This document shows positions 27,210-35,911 of a stretch of DNA of 64,000 bases, piece by piece. Every line of letters starts with the position of its first letter. Positions within the stretch are counted from its first letter, which is position 1. The notes under the pieces were generated by a model. The model was not told the origin of the DNA and made no database searches. It was given only the letters and a program-made list of their open reading frames with translations. The translations under genes were made by a program, and so were the position numbers. The stretch is from JAFGIG01 sp964397545 (GTDB lineage Bacteria; SDB-A), in contig CAYNIW010000004.1 of the NCBI GenBank assembly GCA_964397545.1, positions 59,813 to 123,812 of the forward strand. Direction: 5' to 3'.

Positions 27210-27980
27210 TTATTTTAGCTTGTAACCATTCTCGAACGAATCAATAATTTTTGAAGCCGTTTTTGATATCGAAGACAGCTCGGTAAAATACGGAGAGTTT
27301 CTGCCCATGTCGCTGAGAACTGATTCTGCGTGCTTTCTTATGAAAGCCGCTTTTTCCCTGATTCCTTCCTCGCCGGCTTCCTCCGCTTTATTCACTTTAT
27401 TCCAGCCCCAGACGTTTTCTGAGGGCAAAAGGAAACGGCTTTCGATTTTTGTCATTGATTCGAGAACCCTTGAAGATTCTTCGGCGGACAGATTTTCAAA
27501 AAAAGAAAAATCGCGTTCTTTTCCCTTGATGATTGAAAATTTTTCCTCATGCATCACTATAACGTCAAAATTTTCGGATTTAACGGCTTCACGCCTGTAG
27601 AGAAAAATCATTTTGTAAAAAAAGGACATAGTCTGCCACATGCCGCGATTATCTACAGGGATTTCAGAAAGAATCAAGGCATAGGGATTGAGCGGTTTGT
27701 CCCCGAGAAGATAGAATTTATACGGCGGGTTTTCAAAATAAAACAACCCTTCAAAATCTTTCTTGGACAGTTCTTTCAGCGAAATATTGGGCACAAGGTT
27801 TTTTGGAACAGCTTCGTTGTTTGACTCGCAGAGGCTTAAGCCGCCGTTTAATGTTCTGAGATAGATTCCTATTTTTCCCGCTCCTGAAGACAGGAGCATT
27901 TCGGCAAAGTTTGCGTTTATTTCGAACGGTCTCTCCGCCAGGTTTGCCGAACTTTTAAGTGCAATTTCAATGTAATTCAA
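27210..27980 (-). CDS. Hypothetical protein, 256 aa
   Basis: No family assigned. The first ~150 residues have a GAF/PAS-like mixed strand pattern (KIGIYLRTLNGGLSL, PYALILSEIPV). The C-terminal ~100 are charged helices (AFIRKHAESVLSDMG). No signal peptide. It is upstream of rho on the same strand with a 133-base gap, and divergent from the SPFH pair. Confidence 0.55.
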   Translation of the reverse strand: MNYIEIALKSSANLAERPFEINANFAEMLLSSGAGKIGIYLRTLNGGLSLCESNNEAVPKNLVPNISLKELSKKDFEGLFYFENPPYKFYLLGDKPLNPYALILSEIPVDNRGMWQTMSFFYKMIFLYRREAVKSENFDVIVMHEEKFSIIKGKERDFSFFENLSAEESSRVLESMTKIESRFLLPSENVWGWNKVNKAEEAGEEGIREKAAFIRKHAESVLSDMGRNSPYFTELSSISKTASKIIDSFENGYKLK

Positions 27981-28072
27981 AAAGCCCTTCCTTAATATTC
28001 TTTTTACTTATATTATTTCTTGATATAACATTGTGTCAAGATGCTACTTGTCAATTTTGTTAAGGAGGATTT

Positions 28073-28594
28073 ATGAGCGATCTCGGCAACACCATAAGGA
28101 ACGCCGGAGACTGGCTGGCAAAACATATCCCCGGATTTGCCGGTTACATAAAAAGAGAGGAAAGAAGAAGAGCGGATAAGCTTTACAGGGATTATCTCGC
28201 TTCGAAAATGACGCAGAGCCGCGCTCATCTTTCCAGGGCGACTGTTGCCCTGACAGATTCTCAGGATTTTGCTTCCCTGAAGACCGTTTCAAGAATAGAC
28301 GCAAAACTCGAAACAAACACCGACAGAATCAGGCTTGCTGATTACGGATATACAGGCTGGTTCGACCTTGTCCAGATAGATCAGGATCAGCTCGCCCAGC
28401 TCTATGAATTTGACGTCAACCTTGCAAGGTTCGTCGATGAAATTTCCGAATCATGCAAAAAACTTGAATCTTCAAAACCCGAAGAGACTGCCGGTCTATT
28501 ATCTCAGCTCAGCGAAACTATTGACTCCCTTGAAGAAAAATTAAAAGAAAGAGACAATCTTTTCATCAACGGCATTAACAGAGGAGACAGATAA
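28073..28594 (+). CDS. Hypothetical helical protein paired with SPFH/zinc-ribbon gene
   Basis: 173 aa, highly charged and helical, without a signal peptide. It starts MSDLGNTIRNAGDWLAKHIPGFAGYIKREERRRADKLYR... (only the head quoted in pieces: an amphipathic segment, then a basic RRRADK cluster), which may touch membranes. Strong aaggagg (28062-28068). The stop overlaps the ATG of the SPFH gene (TAATG), so the two are coupled and probably act together. Function unknown. Confidence 0.7.
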   Translation: MSDLGNTIRNAGDWLAKHIPGFAGYIKREERRRADKLYRDYLASKMTQSRAHLSRATVALTDSQDFASLKTVSRIDAKLETNTDRIRLADYGYTGWFDLVQIDQDQLAQLYEFDVNLARFVDEISESCKKLESSKPEETAGLLSQLSETIDSLEEKLKERDNLFINGINRGDR

Positions 28595-29727
28595 TGGCAT
28601 TTAATCTCAAACTGATGGACATAATCGAATACCACGACCCGACAGGCGATATTATGGTTCACAGGGTTCCTGAAGAGGGCTCTGCGGAAACCAAACTCGG
28701 CAGTCAGCTGATCGTGAGAGAAGACCAGAAAGCCGTGTTTTTCAGAGACGGCCAGGCACTCGACGTCTTCGGACCCGGAAAACACGTTTTAACATCGGCG
28801 AACCTCCCCTTATTGTCGAAACTCATTGGCGCTGTTTTCGACGGAAGAAGTCCTTTCCGAACCGAAGTGGTCTTCGTGAACACAAAAACTTTTACCAACT
28901 CAAAATGGGGAACTCCCGAACCAATCCCTTTCCGAGACAAAGAATTGAAATTTGTCAGAATAAGGGCATTCGGGGCGTATTCCGTGAGAATTATCGAAGC
29001 TCAGCTGTTTGTCAACAAAGTCGTCGGTTCGCAGGGAAGATATGCCAGAGAGCAGATAGAGGATTTCCTCAGAAATATAATTATAGCGAGATTCGCGGAC
29101 TTTCTCGGGGAAGTCGCTTCCAAAGGTGTTTCGATTTTCGACCTTGCCAGCAATTACGACGAAGTCGCGATAGGCGCTAAATCGAGGATTCAGAATGATT
29201 TCGAAAAATACGGCCTCGAGATGACGGACTTTCTGATAAACGCCGTCAGCCTGCCCGAAGCAGTTCAGAAAATGATAGACGAAAGGGCATCTGTCGAAGC
29301 CATGGGCGGACTCGGAGGGTTCACTCAGTATCAGGCCGCAAGCGCTTTGAGAGACGCGGCGAAGAACGAAGGCGGCGGAGCAGGAGCGGGGATGGGTATT
29401 GGAGCAGGACTTGGCATGGGTATGATGATGCCCGGAATGATAAACCAGGCTATGCAGGGAAGCACTCAGACGCAGGGGACAAAACCCTGCCCTCACTGCA
29501 ACGCGGCTTTGCCTATAGGAGCTGTTTTTTGCTCAAACTGCGGAAAACCCCTTCAGGTCACAAAAACCTGCCCTCACTGCAGCAATCAGATTCCCGGTGA
29601 CGCGAAATTCTGCCCTAATTGCGGCAAGGAAACAACCCCCAAGGCGGTGAATTGCCCCCATTGCGAAAAACCGATTCAGCCTGACGCTAAGTTCTGTCCC
29701 CATTGCGGAAAACAGATAGCTCAATGA
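28594..29727 (+). CDS. SPFH-domain protein with three C-terminal zinc ribbons
   Basis: 377 aa. An N-terminal SPFH/band-7-like domain (about residues 25-240; PGKHVLTSANLPLLSKL, WGTPEPIPFRD) is followed by a Gly/Met-rich linker (about 260-290) and three zinc ribbons, each CPxC(x12-13)CxxCG. It resembles the YdjI-type 'SPFH/virion core-like' cytosolic proteins, which lack an N-terminal membrane helix. SPFH proteins scaffold membranes; the ribbons suggest protein binding. Translationally coupled to the preceding helical protein. Confidence 0.85.
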   Translation: MAFNLKLMDIIEYHDPTGDIMVHRVPEEGSAETKLGSQLIVREDQKAVFFRDGQALDVFGPGKHVLTSANLPLLSKLIGAVFDGRSPFRTEVVFVNTKTFTNSKWGTPEPIPFRDKELKFVRIRAFGAYSVRIIEAQLFVNKVVGSQGRYAREQIEDFLRNIIIARFADFLGEVASKGVSIFDLASNYDEVAIGAKSRIQNDFEKYGLEMTDFLINAVSLPEAVQKMIDERASVEAMGGLGGFTQYQAASALRDAAKNEGGGAGAGMGIGAGLGMGMMMPGMINQAMQGSTQTQGTKPCPHCNAALPIGAVFCSNCGKPLQVTKTCPHCSNQIPGDAKFCPNCGKETTPKAVNCPHCEKPIQPDAKFCPHCGKQIAQ

Positions 29728-29748
29728 CATGACAGGACAGGAACAACT

Positions 29749-30264
29749 ATGACAAAATTCAGATTTCTCTCTATTGCTTTTGCTTTTTTTTCAGCAGCGG
29801 GGCTTGAAGCTTATTCTTTTTCCATTTCACCCGGCATGTCCATACTTTCGTCAAAGTATTTTGACAACGGCAGAGTTTTAACCCTTGGAACTTCGCTTTC
29901 CAAAAAATACGCCGGCTTTTCTCCGGAGGCGGGTTTTTCATTGATTCAGGCCGATGGAGCTTACAGAGAAGATCTTTCTCTGAATATTTTCCTTCTCAAA
30001 GCAGGCTTATCAAGGCACCTTTTCAATTTAACGCCGAGAAACGGACTTTCTTTTTCTTTTTCATACGGTCTTTCCCAGCTGCGAATAAAAACAAAAAACG
30101 GATCTGAAAGTTCTTTCGTTTCTTGGCTGATTCCCGCGATTAGATTGAAGTTCGATCTCACTGAATCACTTGGTCTCTTTTCGGACATGTCTTACGGATA
30201 TTCACTCGACAACTCCAACTCGTCCCTGATACTTCTCGGTTTGGGACTTCAACTTTCGAGGTGA
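29749..30264 (+). CDS. Small outer-membrane beta-barrel-like protein
   Basis: 171 aa with a Sec signal (about residues 1-22, ending LEAYSFS) and alternating hydrophobic strands ending LGLGLQLSR, as in small 8-strand barrels. No specific family identified. It begins 21 bases after the SPFH gene and ends 3 bases before the lipoprotein gene, in one plus-strand run. Confidence 0.6.
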   Translation: MTKFRFLSIAFAFFSAAGLEAYSFSISPGMSILSSKYFDNGRVLTLGTSLSKKYAGFSPEAGFSLIQADGAYREDLSLNIFLLKAGLSRHLFNLTPRNGLSFSFSYGLSQLRIKTKNGSESSFVSWLIPAIRLKFDLTESLGLFSDMSYGYSLDNSNSSLILLGLGLQLSR

Positions 30265-30267
30265 CCC

Positions 30268-30912
30268 ATGAGAAACTTTTTTTTATTTATTCTAATATCC
30301 GCTTTTCTTGCCGGATGTTCCTCCGAAAGTCCTCTTTCAAGACTGTCAGAAGAGTATTTTCCTCTTCCGGACACAAGCAGTTATTGGAATTACAAAGATA
30401 CGCTCGGAAACAGCGCTTCTGTCTCAGTCGAATCGTTTAATTTCCTCTACCAAAGCAGATACTGCTCTGTTTGGGATTTCAACGGAACCTATTTTTATGT
30501 CTGGAAAGACGACGGAAGCATCAAAACGCATAATAATTTAACCAGGGATTTTGCCGGAACATCTTATGTTGTTGAAAACCGCTGGGCTGATTTTTTGAAA
30601 CTTCCTCTTTTGGACGGAGATTTATGGACTGACGTCTATACCAACAACATAAACATAGCCGGGGATCCTTATTCCATTGAGATTAAAACAACTGTTTCTG
30701 TCAGGCTCCTTGAAAACTTCACTTGTCCCGAAGGTTCTTATGAAAACTGCTACAGGATAGATATCAATCGTAAAACAAGCGAATCTTCCATTCTTTTGGG
30801 AAATCAAACTTCTTCAGAAAACAAATCTTATATTCTGGCGCCTTCAAAGGGAATGGTTTTTTTCAGCGATTCCACAGGAGATTATTACCTTACGGAGCTG
30901 GAGCTGATATAA
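30268..30912 (+). CDS. Predicted lipoprotein, unknown function
   Basis: 214 aa with lipobox FLAGC (Cys17) followed by SSES. The body is beta-rich with many aromatic residues (YWNYKDTLG, YFYVWKDDGS). No recognised family. It immediately follows the barrel-like gene and is followed by two hairpins. Confidence 0.65.
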   Translation: MRNFFLFILISAFLAGCSSESPLSRLSEEYFPLPDTSSYWNYKDTLGNSASVSVESFNFLYQSRYCSVWDFNGTYFYVWKDDGSIKTHNNLTRDFAGTSYVVENRWADFLKLPLLDGDLWTDVYTNNINIAGDPYSIEIKTTVSVRLLENFTCPEGSYENCYRIDINRKTSESSILLGNQTSSENKSYILAPSKGMVFFSDSTGDYYLTELELI

Positions 30913-31000
30913 GGACTAAACATAATTAGTCCGCTTTGATCTCTCTTTCAGAGCGATTTTGTATTGCGGCATCCTTGAAAAAGGATTAGAATATTTTTTT
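30913..31000 (+). terminator. Two hairpins ending the SPFH/lipoprotein unit
   Basis: GGACTAA/TTAGTCC (30913-30919, 30926-30932) directly after the stop, then ATCCTT/AAGGAT (30971-30976, 30981-30986) followed by a seven-base T run (30994-31000). The second has the form of an intrinsic terminator, though with a short stem. Confidence 0.5.
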
Positions 31001-31032
31001 GTTTGCCTAAACTTCATAAAACGGGAGGGTGC

Positions 31033-32991
31033 ATGAAGAGCAAATCTGTGTTGTTGCTGTTGATCGCAACAGCTTTACTGATTCCGCTTTCGACTCTGAG
31101 CGGAAGAGTCAGCCTTGACGGCTCCGGAGGATGGTTCAGAATCCCTTCGGCGTATAACCTCGGAAAAGGGACATTTACAATAGGGACGAGGATGATGCTC
31201 AATTATTACGCCTTCGAAGACTCGTTTCCCACTACGCTTGTTTATTATGACACTACATGGGTCGGACCTGTCTTCACGGTTGACACGACTACCCGTGACA
31301 CCGTCGTGAGAACTGGCGACGCCTTGACTTGCATAACCGTCCCGTTCGGAATTTCCTATGCTTTAACGGATTTTGACGAACTCGGCATAACCGCGGTTTT
31401 TTATCTCGACCAGTTCCTCGCCCAGCCTATACATATAAGACCCGACAATCCCGGGATCATTGAAAACGATTCCCTTGGAACTTTCCAGTATTTCGGCAGA
31501 GCGAATATAAAAAGCACTTCCATCGGAGATATTTCACTTTTTTACAAAAGGACAATCCCGGTTAATGAAAAATTCACCCTCGGCGGAGTCACTCAGCTTA
31601 TTTTTCCTACGGGTCCGGAAAAAAGCGACTCTTTAGTCCGAAGGACCACTCCGGACAGCGTTATGAACGACGACAGCGAGATTAACTGGAGCGGCGGTCT
31701 GTTCAGAACGTTCAGGCAGGGATTCGGCGCGAGCGTCAGCCTCGTCGGATCTTTCAAACCCATTCCGGAATCACCGTTTTCTTTATCCGGCGTATTGGGA
31801 TACACATACCTCGGATACAGCAAATATCAGACTATACTCGTAGGTCTTGGGGCTTCTTTCAAGGGCAAGTATTTCGAGCCTTTCGTCGAAGCGACCGGAA
31901 CTTTCGTTTTGTCTCCCGACAGCGTAGCCAGTCCTCTCAGGCTGACGCCCGGACTGCGTTTTACGTCTCTCCCGGGCCTCTACCTCGACATGGCATACGA
32001 TTTCAGGCTTACATCTAACGACAAAACAAACGTCGAGAGCTACGCTTTCTGCCCCGAATGGCTCGCTTCCGTCGGATTCGGATGGTCATACGACTTCATA
32101 CCCGACCGCCCGAGACTCGCTTGGATAGCAGGAACGATTTCCGACATAAAGACGATGTCGGGAATCAGCGGAGCCATGGTGACTTTTGAAGACACTACCG
32201 CAGATGAATTTTTATTCCCTTCTATCGTCACAGACGAAAGCGGGGAGTGGTTTGTAGCCGACATTCCAGCTCCGAGAATTTTCGAAGTTAACGTCAGCGC
32301 AAACGGTTATTCAGCAGTCAATCCGAGGCCGGTTTTTGTCTATCCAGGGGACTCTCTGACAGGAATAGACTTCACACTCGAGAAAGAACTCGGAAAGATA
32401 GAAGGAATCGTCTATGAGATAAAATCCGACGCCTCGACCGCGCCGATAACCGCTTCGGTGAGAATTTCTGGAGACACTACTCTTACGATAGCAACCGACG
32501 AAAACGGCAGATTCGAGGTAACTCTTCTCCCGGGATCATATACTTTCGAGGCTTACGTCGCCGGATACATTCCGTCCAAAAAGGACTTCAACCTGGCGAG
32601 CAAACAGGTTTTGGTTACTGAATTCAACCTTCTTAAGGAGAAAGCCGAACTCGTCTTCCACAACATCAATTTTGAGGTCAACAAAGCCGACATTCTGCCG
32701 GAATCCTATCCGATCCTCAATCAAGTCGCCAGACTGCTCAAAGAGAACCCGGAAGTCAAGATTGAAATTCAGGGGCACACGGACAGCGACGGAAGCAACG
32801 CGCACAACCAGCAGCTATCCGAAGCGAGAGCCAATTCTGTTCGCAATTACCTCCTAAACACTCAGGGAATTTCCCCAGAAAAGCTTATAGCCATCGGATA
32901 CGGCGAATCGAGGCTCATGATTTCTCCGGAGAGATCGAGAGATGACAAGAGGATGAACAGAAGAGTGGAATTTCACGTCATTGAAAATTAA
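31033..32991 (+). CDS. OmpA-family protein with beta-barrel and carboxypeptidase-regulatory-like domains
   Basis: 652 aa from ATG 31033, chosen because gggaggg (31023-31029) precedes it; the longer frame from TTG 31003 would place residues before the signal peptide. After the signal (about 1-24) there is a ~330-residue beta-barrel-like region. Two carboxypeptidase-regulatory-like repeats follow (AGTISDIKTMSGISGAMVTF; EGIVYEIKSDASTAPITASV). The end is an OmpA peptidoglycan-binding domain (FEVNKADILPESYPIL; GHTDSDGS; NQQLSEARANSVRNYL). It likely tethers the outer membrane to peptidoglycan. Confidence 0.88.
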   Translation: MKSKSVLLLLIATALLIPLSTLSGRVSLDGSGGWFRIPSAYNLGKGTFTIGTRMMLNYYAFEDSFPTTLVYYDTTWVGPVFTVDTTTRDTVVRTGDALTCITVPFGISYALTDFDELGITAVFYLDQFLAQPIHIRPDNPGIIENDSLGTFQYFGRANIKSTSIGDISLFYKRTIPVNEKFTLGGVTQLIFPTGPEKSDSLVRRTTPDSVMNDDSEINWSGGLFRTFRQGFGASVSLVGSFKPIPESPFSLSGVLGYTYLGYSKYQTILVGLGASFKGKYFEPFVEATGTFVLSPDSVASPLRLTPGLRFTSLPGLYLDMAYDFRLTSNDKTNVESYAFCPEWLASVGFGWSYDFIPDRPRLAWIAGTISDIKTMSGISGAMVTFEDTTADEFLFPSIVTDESGEWFVADIPAPRIFEVNVSANGYSAVNPRPVFVYPGDSLTGIDFTLEKELGKIEGIVYEIKSDASTAPITASVRISGDTTLTIATDENGRFEVTLLPGSYTFEAYVAGYIPSKKDFNLASKQVLVTEFNLLKEKAELVFHNINFEVNKADILPESYPILNQVARLLKENPEVKIEIQGHTDSDGSNAHNQQLSEARANSVRNYLLNTQGISPEKLIAIGYGESRLMISPERSRDDKRMNRRVEFHVIEN

Positions 32992-33003
32992 GCGAGGTGA
33001 AAG

Positions 33004-33804
33004 ATGAAAAAATATCTGATCGCATTTTTGTTTCTCCTCGTCTCTTCGGCTCTGTCGGCTGTTCTTCCAACGAGAACTCTAAGCGTCGAGACGGGTTACA
33101 TACTTCCTCACAGAGATTCGAGAATAGGAATAGGTGACGTCGCGGTAGGCCTTTATGATTATTTTCAGATCGGATCGAATTCACTTCTCGATCTTTTTCT
33201 AGTCCCCAACGTCAAGGTCAAGGGCGGCGGTTTTATAGGCGAACTCCCGTTTTCTGTATCTGCCGGGGCGTATTACTGGGATTTTCTTGGATACTCTCCT
33301 TTGCTCTCCCAGAGCACGAACAGAGTTCTGACCGACGAGCTCACAGGGACTATGACAGGAAAGCTGTGGGGATACGGCTTTTTCTTCGGAGGAAGCTATA
33401 TGATATCCGAAAAACTCGGTTCGATTCACATAGGATATGAAATAGACAAAGTCCTGACTGATATCAGGGGCATTGGAGATTTCTCAATAGATCCGAGGGA
33501 ATACGTCGAGAATACCGATATATACCTCATCAGCCCGAGGGTTTGGGGCGAAGTTGATTCTTGGCATCAGACCGTGACTCTCGCCAACGACCTCTCCTTC
33601 GGAGTTATAAAAACCTACACTGAACTCGGTTACGATTTTTCTCTAAAAAAACTTAAATGGGGCGCCGGCTTCGGCATCAACGCCGCTTCCAACTGCGAAA
33701 TAATACTCGGAGTTGTCGGTCCCGGAGTCGAGATAGACGAGGTCAACACCGGTATCGTTCCGGTAGTTCAGGCTATCTGGAACTTCGACTTCATGGAGGA
33801 ATAA
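33004..33804 (+). CDS. Outer-membrane beta-barrel-like protein
   Basis: 266 aa. The signal peptide is residues 1-19 (LFLLVSSALSA), then alternating strands, with family unknown (TLSVETGYILPHRDSRIGIGD). It looks like a porin-type or transport barrel, with a final strand ending AIWNFDFMEE. SD agcgagg before ATG. It sits 12 bases after the OmpA-family gene; its stop overlaps the next ATG (TAATG). Confidence 0.65.
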   Translation: MKKYLIAFLFLLVSSALSAVLPTRTLSVETGYILPHRDSRIGIGDVAVGLYDYFQIGSNSLLDLFLVPNVKVKGGGFIGELPFSVSAGAYYWDFLGYSPLLSQSTNRVLTDELTGTMTGKLWGYGFFFGGSYMISEKLGSIHIGYEIDKVLTDIRGIGDFSIDPREYVENTDIYLISPRVWGEVDSWHQTVTLANDLSFGVIKTYTELGYDFSLKKLKWGAGFGINAASNCEIILGVVGPGVEIDEVNTGIVPVVQAIWNFDFMEE

Positions 33805-34445
33805 TGAACAGAAAATTATTTTTTATGATTGTTGTGCTCGCCGCCGTCACATTGATTGGCTGCAACACGATAATCCACATAACGAGCAGATCAGATCCGA
33901 AATCTCTCAACACTAATGTCGGGGGCAGAATAAACAAACCTTACGACTGGAGCAAAGTTTCCGGTCTCGACATCCCCGAAGACATTTCGATGAAACTCGT
34001 CAGAGCTCATTTTTACGGGCATGTCGCGTTGAGCGTGGATTCGGGAGCTGTTGACTCTTTGAGACCCAGCACGGTCTATATCTTTTTGAGCAAAACAGAC
34101 TCAACGGATGTTCCTATGGACACGAACATCACCATACCTCCTACCAATCCTGTTTACGACAGAGATAAACACAGGCTGATAATAGTAATAGACTTTACGC
34201 CTCTCAGCCCGCTCGGAGATTCAGCCGACTTCACGATAAACGCCGAATTGAACAAAGACGACCTGAACTGGGCGGATAAGATCTTCAAATCGAGAGAGGA
34301 TTTTTACGTGAAAGCCGTTCTCATTCCTCCGATAACAAACGTCGCGGTTCAGACGGATGTTACCGCTTTCGTTGACGAATCATATTTCGAAGTGGATTTC
34401 GAAAAAGAAACAGGGGGGCTCTTCCCTCTTCTTTTCTGGTTCTGA
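33804..34445 (+). CDS. Predicted lipoprotein, unknown function
   Basis: 213 aa from ATG 33804, preceded by ggagga. The lipobox TLIGC gives Cys20. The body is beta-rich, with no family recognised. A longer in-frame ORF from 33657 only reads the preceding gene in another frame and would hide the signal peptide. Coupled to the barrel-like gene; the OmpA-family protein, this barrel and the lipoprotein look like one envelope complex. Confidence 0.7.
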   Translation: MNRKLFFMIVVLAAVTLIGCNTIIHITSRSDPKSLNTNVGGRINKPYDWSKVSGLDIPEDISMKLVRAHFYGHVALSVDSGAVDSLRPSTVYIFLSKTDSTDVPMDTNITIPPTNPVYDRDKHRLIIVIDFTPLSPLGDSADFTINAELNKDDLNWADKIFKSREDFYVKAVLIPPITNVAVQTDVTAFVDESYFEVDFEKETGGLFPLLFWF

Positions 34446-34455
34446 CCTCTCATAA

Positions 34456-34479
34456 GGGGAAGCCTCCAATGGCTTCCCC
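34456..34479 (+). terminator. Hairpin between envelope genes and purM
   Basis: Perfect 9-bp inverted repeat GGGGAAGCC/GGCTTCCCC with a 6-base loop, 10 bases after the lipoprotein stop. No strong T run follows, so it may be a weak terminator or an mRNA-stabilising stem. Confidence 0.55.
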
Positions 34480-34492
34480 TCAAATCATTATT

Positions 34493-35506
34493 ATGAAATA
34501 CTCTGATTCAGGTGTAGATATTGAAAAAGCCGAAACCGCCCTTTCGAGGGTGAAAAAACTCGTCAAGACGACTTTTAACGACAGAGTCGTCCAGGACATC
34601 GGCAATTTCGGCGCTTTGTTTTCCGCGGGAAACGGCAAGTATCTCGTGTCATCGGCTGACGGGGTCGGGACAAAACTCAAGGTGGCTTTCGATATGGATA
34701 TTCATACCACCATCGGACAGGATCTGGTCAATCACTGCGTCAACGATATTCTGACGCTCGGAGCGAAACCGCTTTTCTTTCTCGATTATTTTGCTTCGGG
34801 AAAGCTCGAAGAAAAGACATTTGAAAGCGTAATGCATGGTCTCGTCGAAGGATGCAGAAATAATTCCTGCTGTCTGATAGGAGGAGAAACGGCGGAAATG
34901 CCCGGCTTTTACAAAGACGGAGAATACGATATAGCCGGGTTCATAGTAGGAGAAGTCCAAAGAGAAAAAATAATCGGCTCTCAAAAAATATACCCAAACG
35001 ATCTAATCTACGGTCTTGAATCATCCGGTCTGCACACCAACGGCTATTCTTTGGCGAGGATGATTCTCGATAAAAACAGAATTAAATTTTCGGATTATCA
35101 AAAGGACTTTTCAAGTTCATGGGGAGAAGCTCTCCTGAAAGTCCATCGCACTTATTTTCCGCTTCTGAAGGATCTGATTTCGGAAGGGAATACAATCTCG
35201 TCGATGGCTCACATTACGGGCGGTGGAATCGGGAAAAACCTTAAAAGATCCATACCTCAGGGTCTCAACGCGGTCATTGAGGTCAACTGGCAGATACCTT
35301 CCTTATTTAAAGTTCTTGAGAGAATCGGAAATGTCCCCGAAGAAGAAATGTTTCTTGTTTTCAACATGGGAATGGGCTTGGTGTGTTCAGTCCATGAGAC
35401 AAAATCCGAAGAATTCGAACAATATCTTTCAACAAAAGGCGAACCCATTCACCGAATCGGATATTTCGAAAAAGGGACCGGCGAGGTCAGGTTTGAAAAG
35501 GATTAA
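34493..35506 (+). CDS. purM: Phosphoribosylformylglycinamidine cyclo-ligase (AIR synthetase)
   Basis: Converts FGAM plus ATP to aminoimidazole ribonucleotide, step 5 of purine synthesis. Motifs: DGVGTKLKVA, HCVNDILTLGAKPLFFLDY, GGETAEMPGFY, GLHTNGYSLAR and HITGGGIGKNLKR. About 337 aa. An earlier ATG at 34469 lies in the loop of the perfect hairpin 34456-34479 and adds residues (MASPQIII) not typical of the family, so ATG 34493 (MKYSDSGVDIEKA) is preferred. Other purine genes are not adjacent. Confidence 0.93.
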   Translation: MKYSDSGVDIEKAETALSRVKKLVKTTFNDRVVQDIGNFGALFSAGNGKYLVSSADGVGTKLKVAFDMDIHTTIGQDLVNHCVNDILTLGAKPLFFLDYFASGKLEEKTFESVMHGLVEGCRNNSCCLIGGETAEMPGFYKDGEYDIAGFIVGEVQREKIIGSQKIYPNDLIYGLESSGLHTNGYSLARMILDKNRIKFSDYQKDFSSSWGEALLKVHRTYFPLLKDLISEGNTISSMAHITGGGIGKNLKRSIPQGLNAVIEVNWQIPSLFKVLERIGNVPEEEMFLVFNMGMGLVCSVHETKSEEFEQYLSTKGEPIHRIGYFEKGTGEVRFEKD

Positions 35507-35768
35507 AAACGACAAAAGAGAGGTTTTTTTTCTTTTCTTGATAGGCAAAAGGAAGCCCGAAAACGCCCTTGCTTTTCTCCGGCAGACAATATCCGAGGCT
35601 AAAAATCAATGGGGCTTTGCCTCTCCCGCTGTTTTCAGGCATTGGGGAATGGTAAAAATCGGCGACTTGATAGATTACGCGACGACGCTTTCAGGCTGTT
35701 CAGACTTCGATTTTAACCGTCTGCAAAGATTAAGAGACATAAAAATCGAAGATGTTTTTAACCCATGA
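35493..35768 (+). CDS. Hypothetical protein, 91 aa, overlapping purM
   Basis: Frame from TTG 35493 with gaggt upstream (35483-35487), overlapping purM by 14 bases. The product is basic at the N-terminus (MKRIKNDKREVFFLFLIG) and looks compact and soluble after that (WGMVKIGDLIDYATTLSGC). The long ORF it sits in continues back into purM, where it is only a shadow. No family recognised. It ends before a terminator, so it would be the last gene of the purM transcript. Confidence 0.45.
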   Translation: MKRIKNDKREVFFLFLIGKRKPENALAFLRQTISEAKNQWGFASPAVFRHWGMVKIGDLIDYATTLSGCSDFDFNRLQRLRDIKIEDVFNP

Positions 35769-35827
35769 CTTGTTAAAAACACAGAATCCGTTATATTTCA
35801 TTTATAAAACACAAATATTCTGCGGTC

Positions 35828-35860
35828 TTTACCTCGGTTCTCTTATGAGGTAAAATTTTT
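35828..35860 (+). terminator. Intrinsic terminator of the purM unit
   Basis: TTTACCTC/GAGGTAAA 8-bp stem (35828-35835, 35847-35854) with an 11-base loop, followed by ATTTTT. It separates purM and its small partner from hsp20-lon. Confidence 0.6.
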
Positions 35861-35911
35861 GAACAGTTTTAAAATACAATGGGATTGTATATTATGAGGA
35901 GAATAAGCTGA

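Noticed and set aside
28900..29496. A 198-residue open frame on the minus strand
   Set aside because: It lies wholly inside the SPFH/zinc-ribbon gene, has no ribosome site and resembles no protein; it is a shadow of the real frame.
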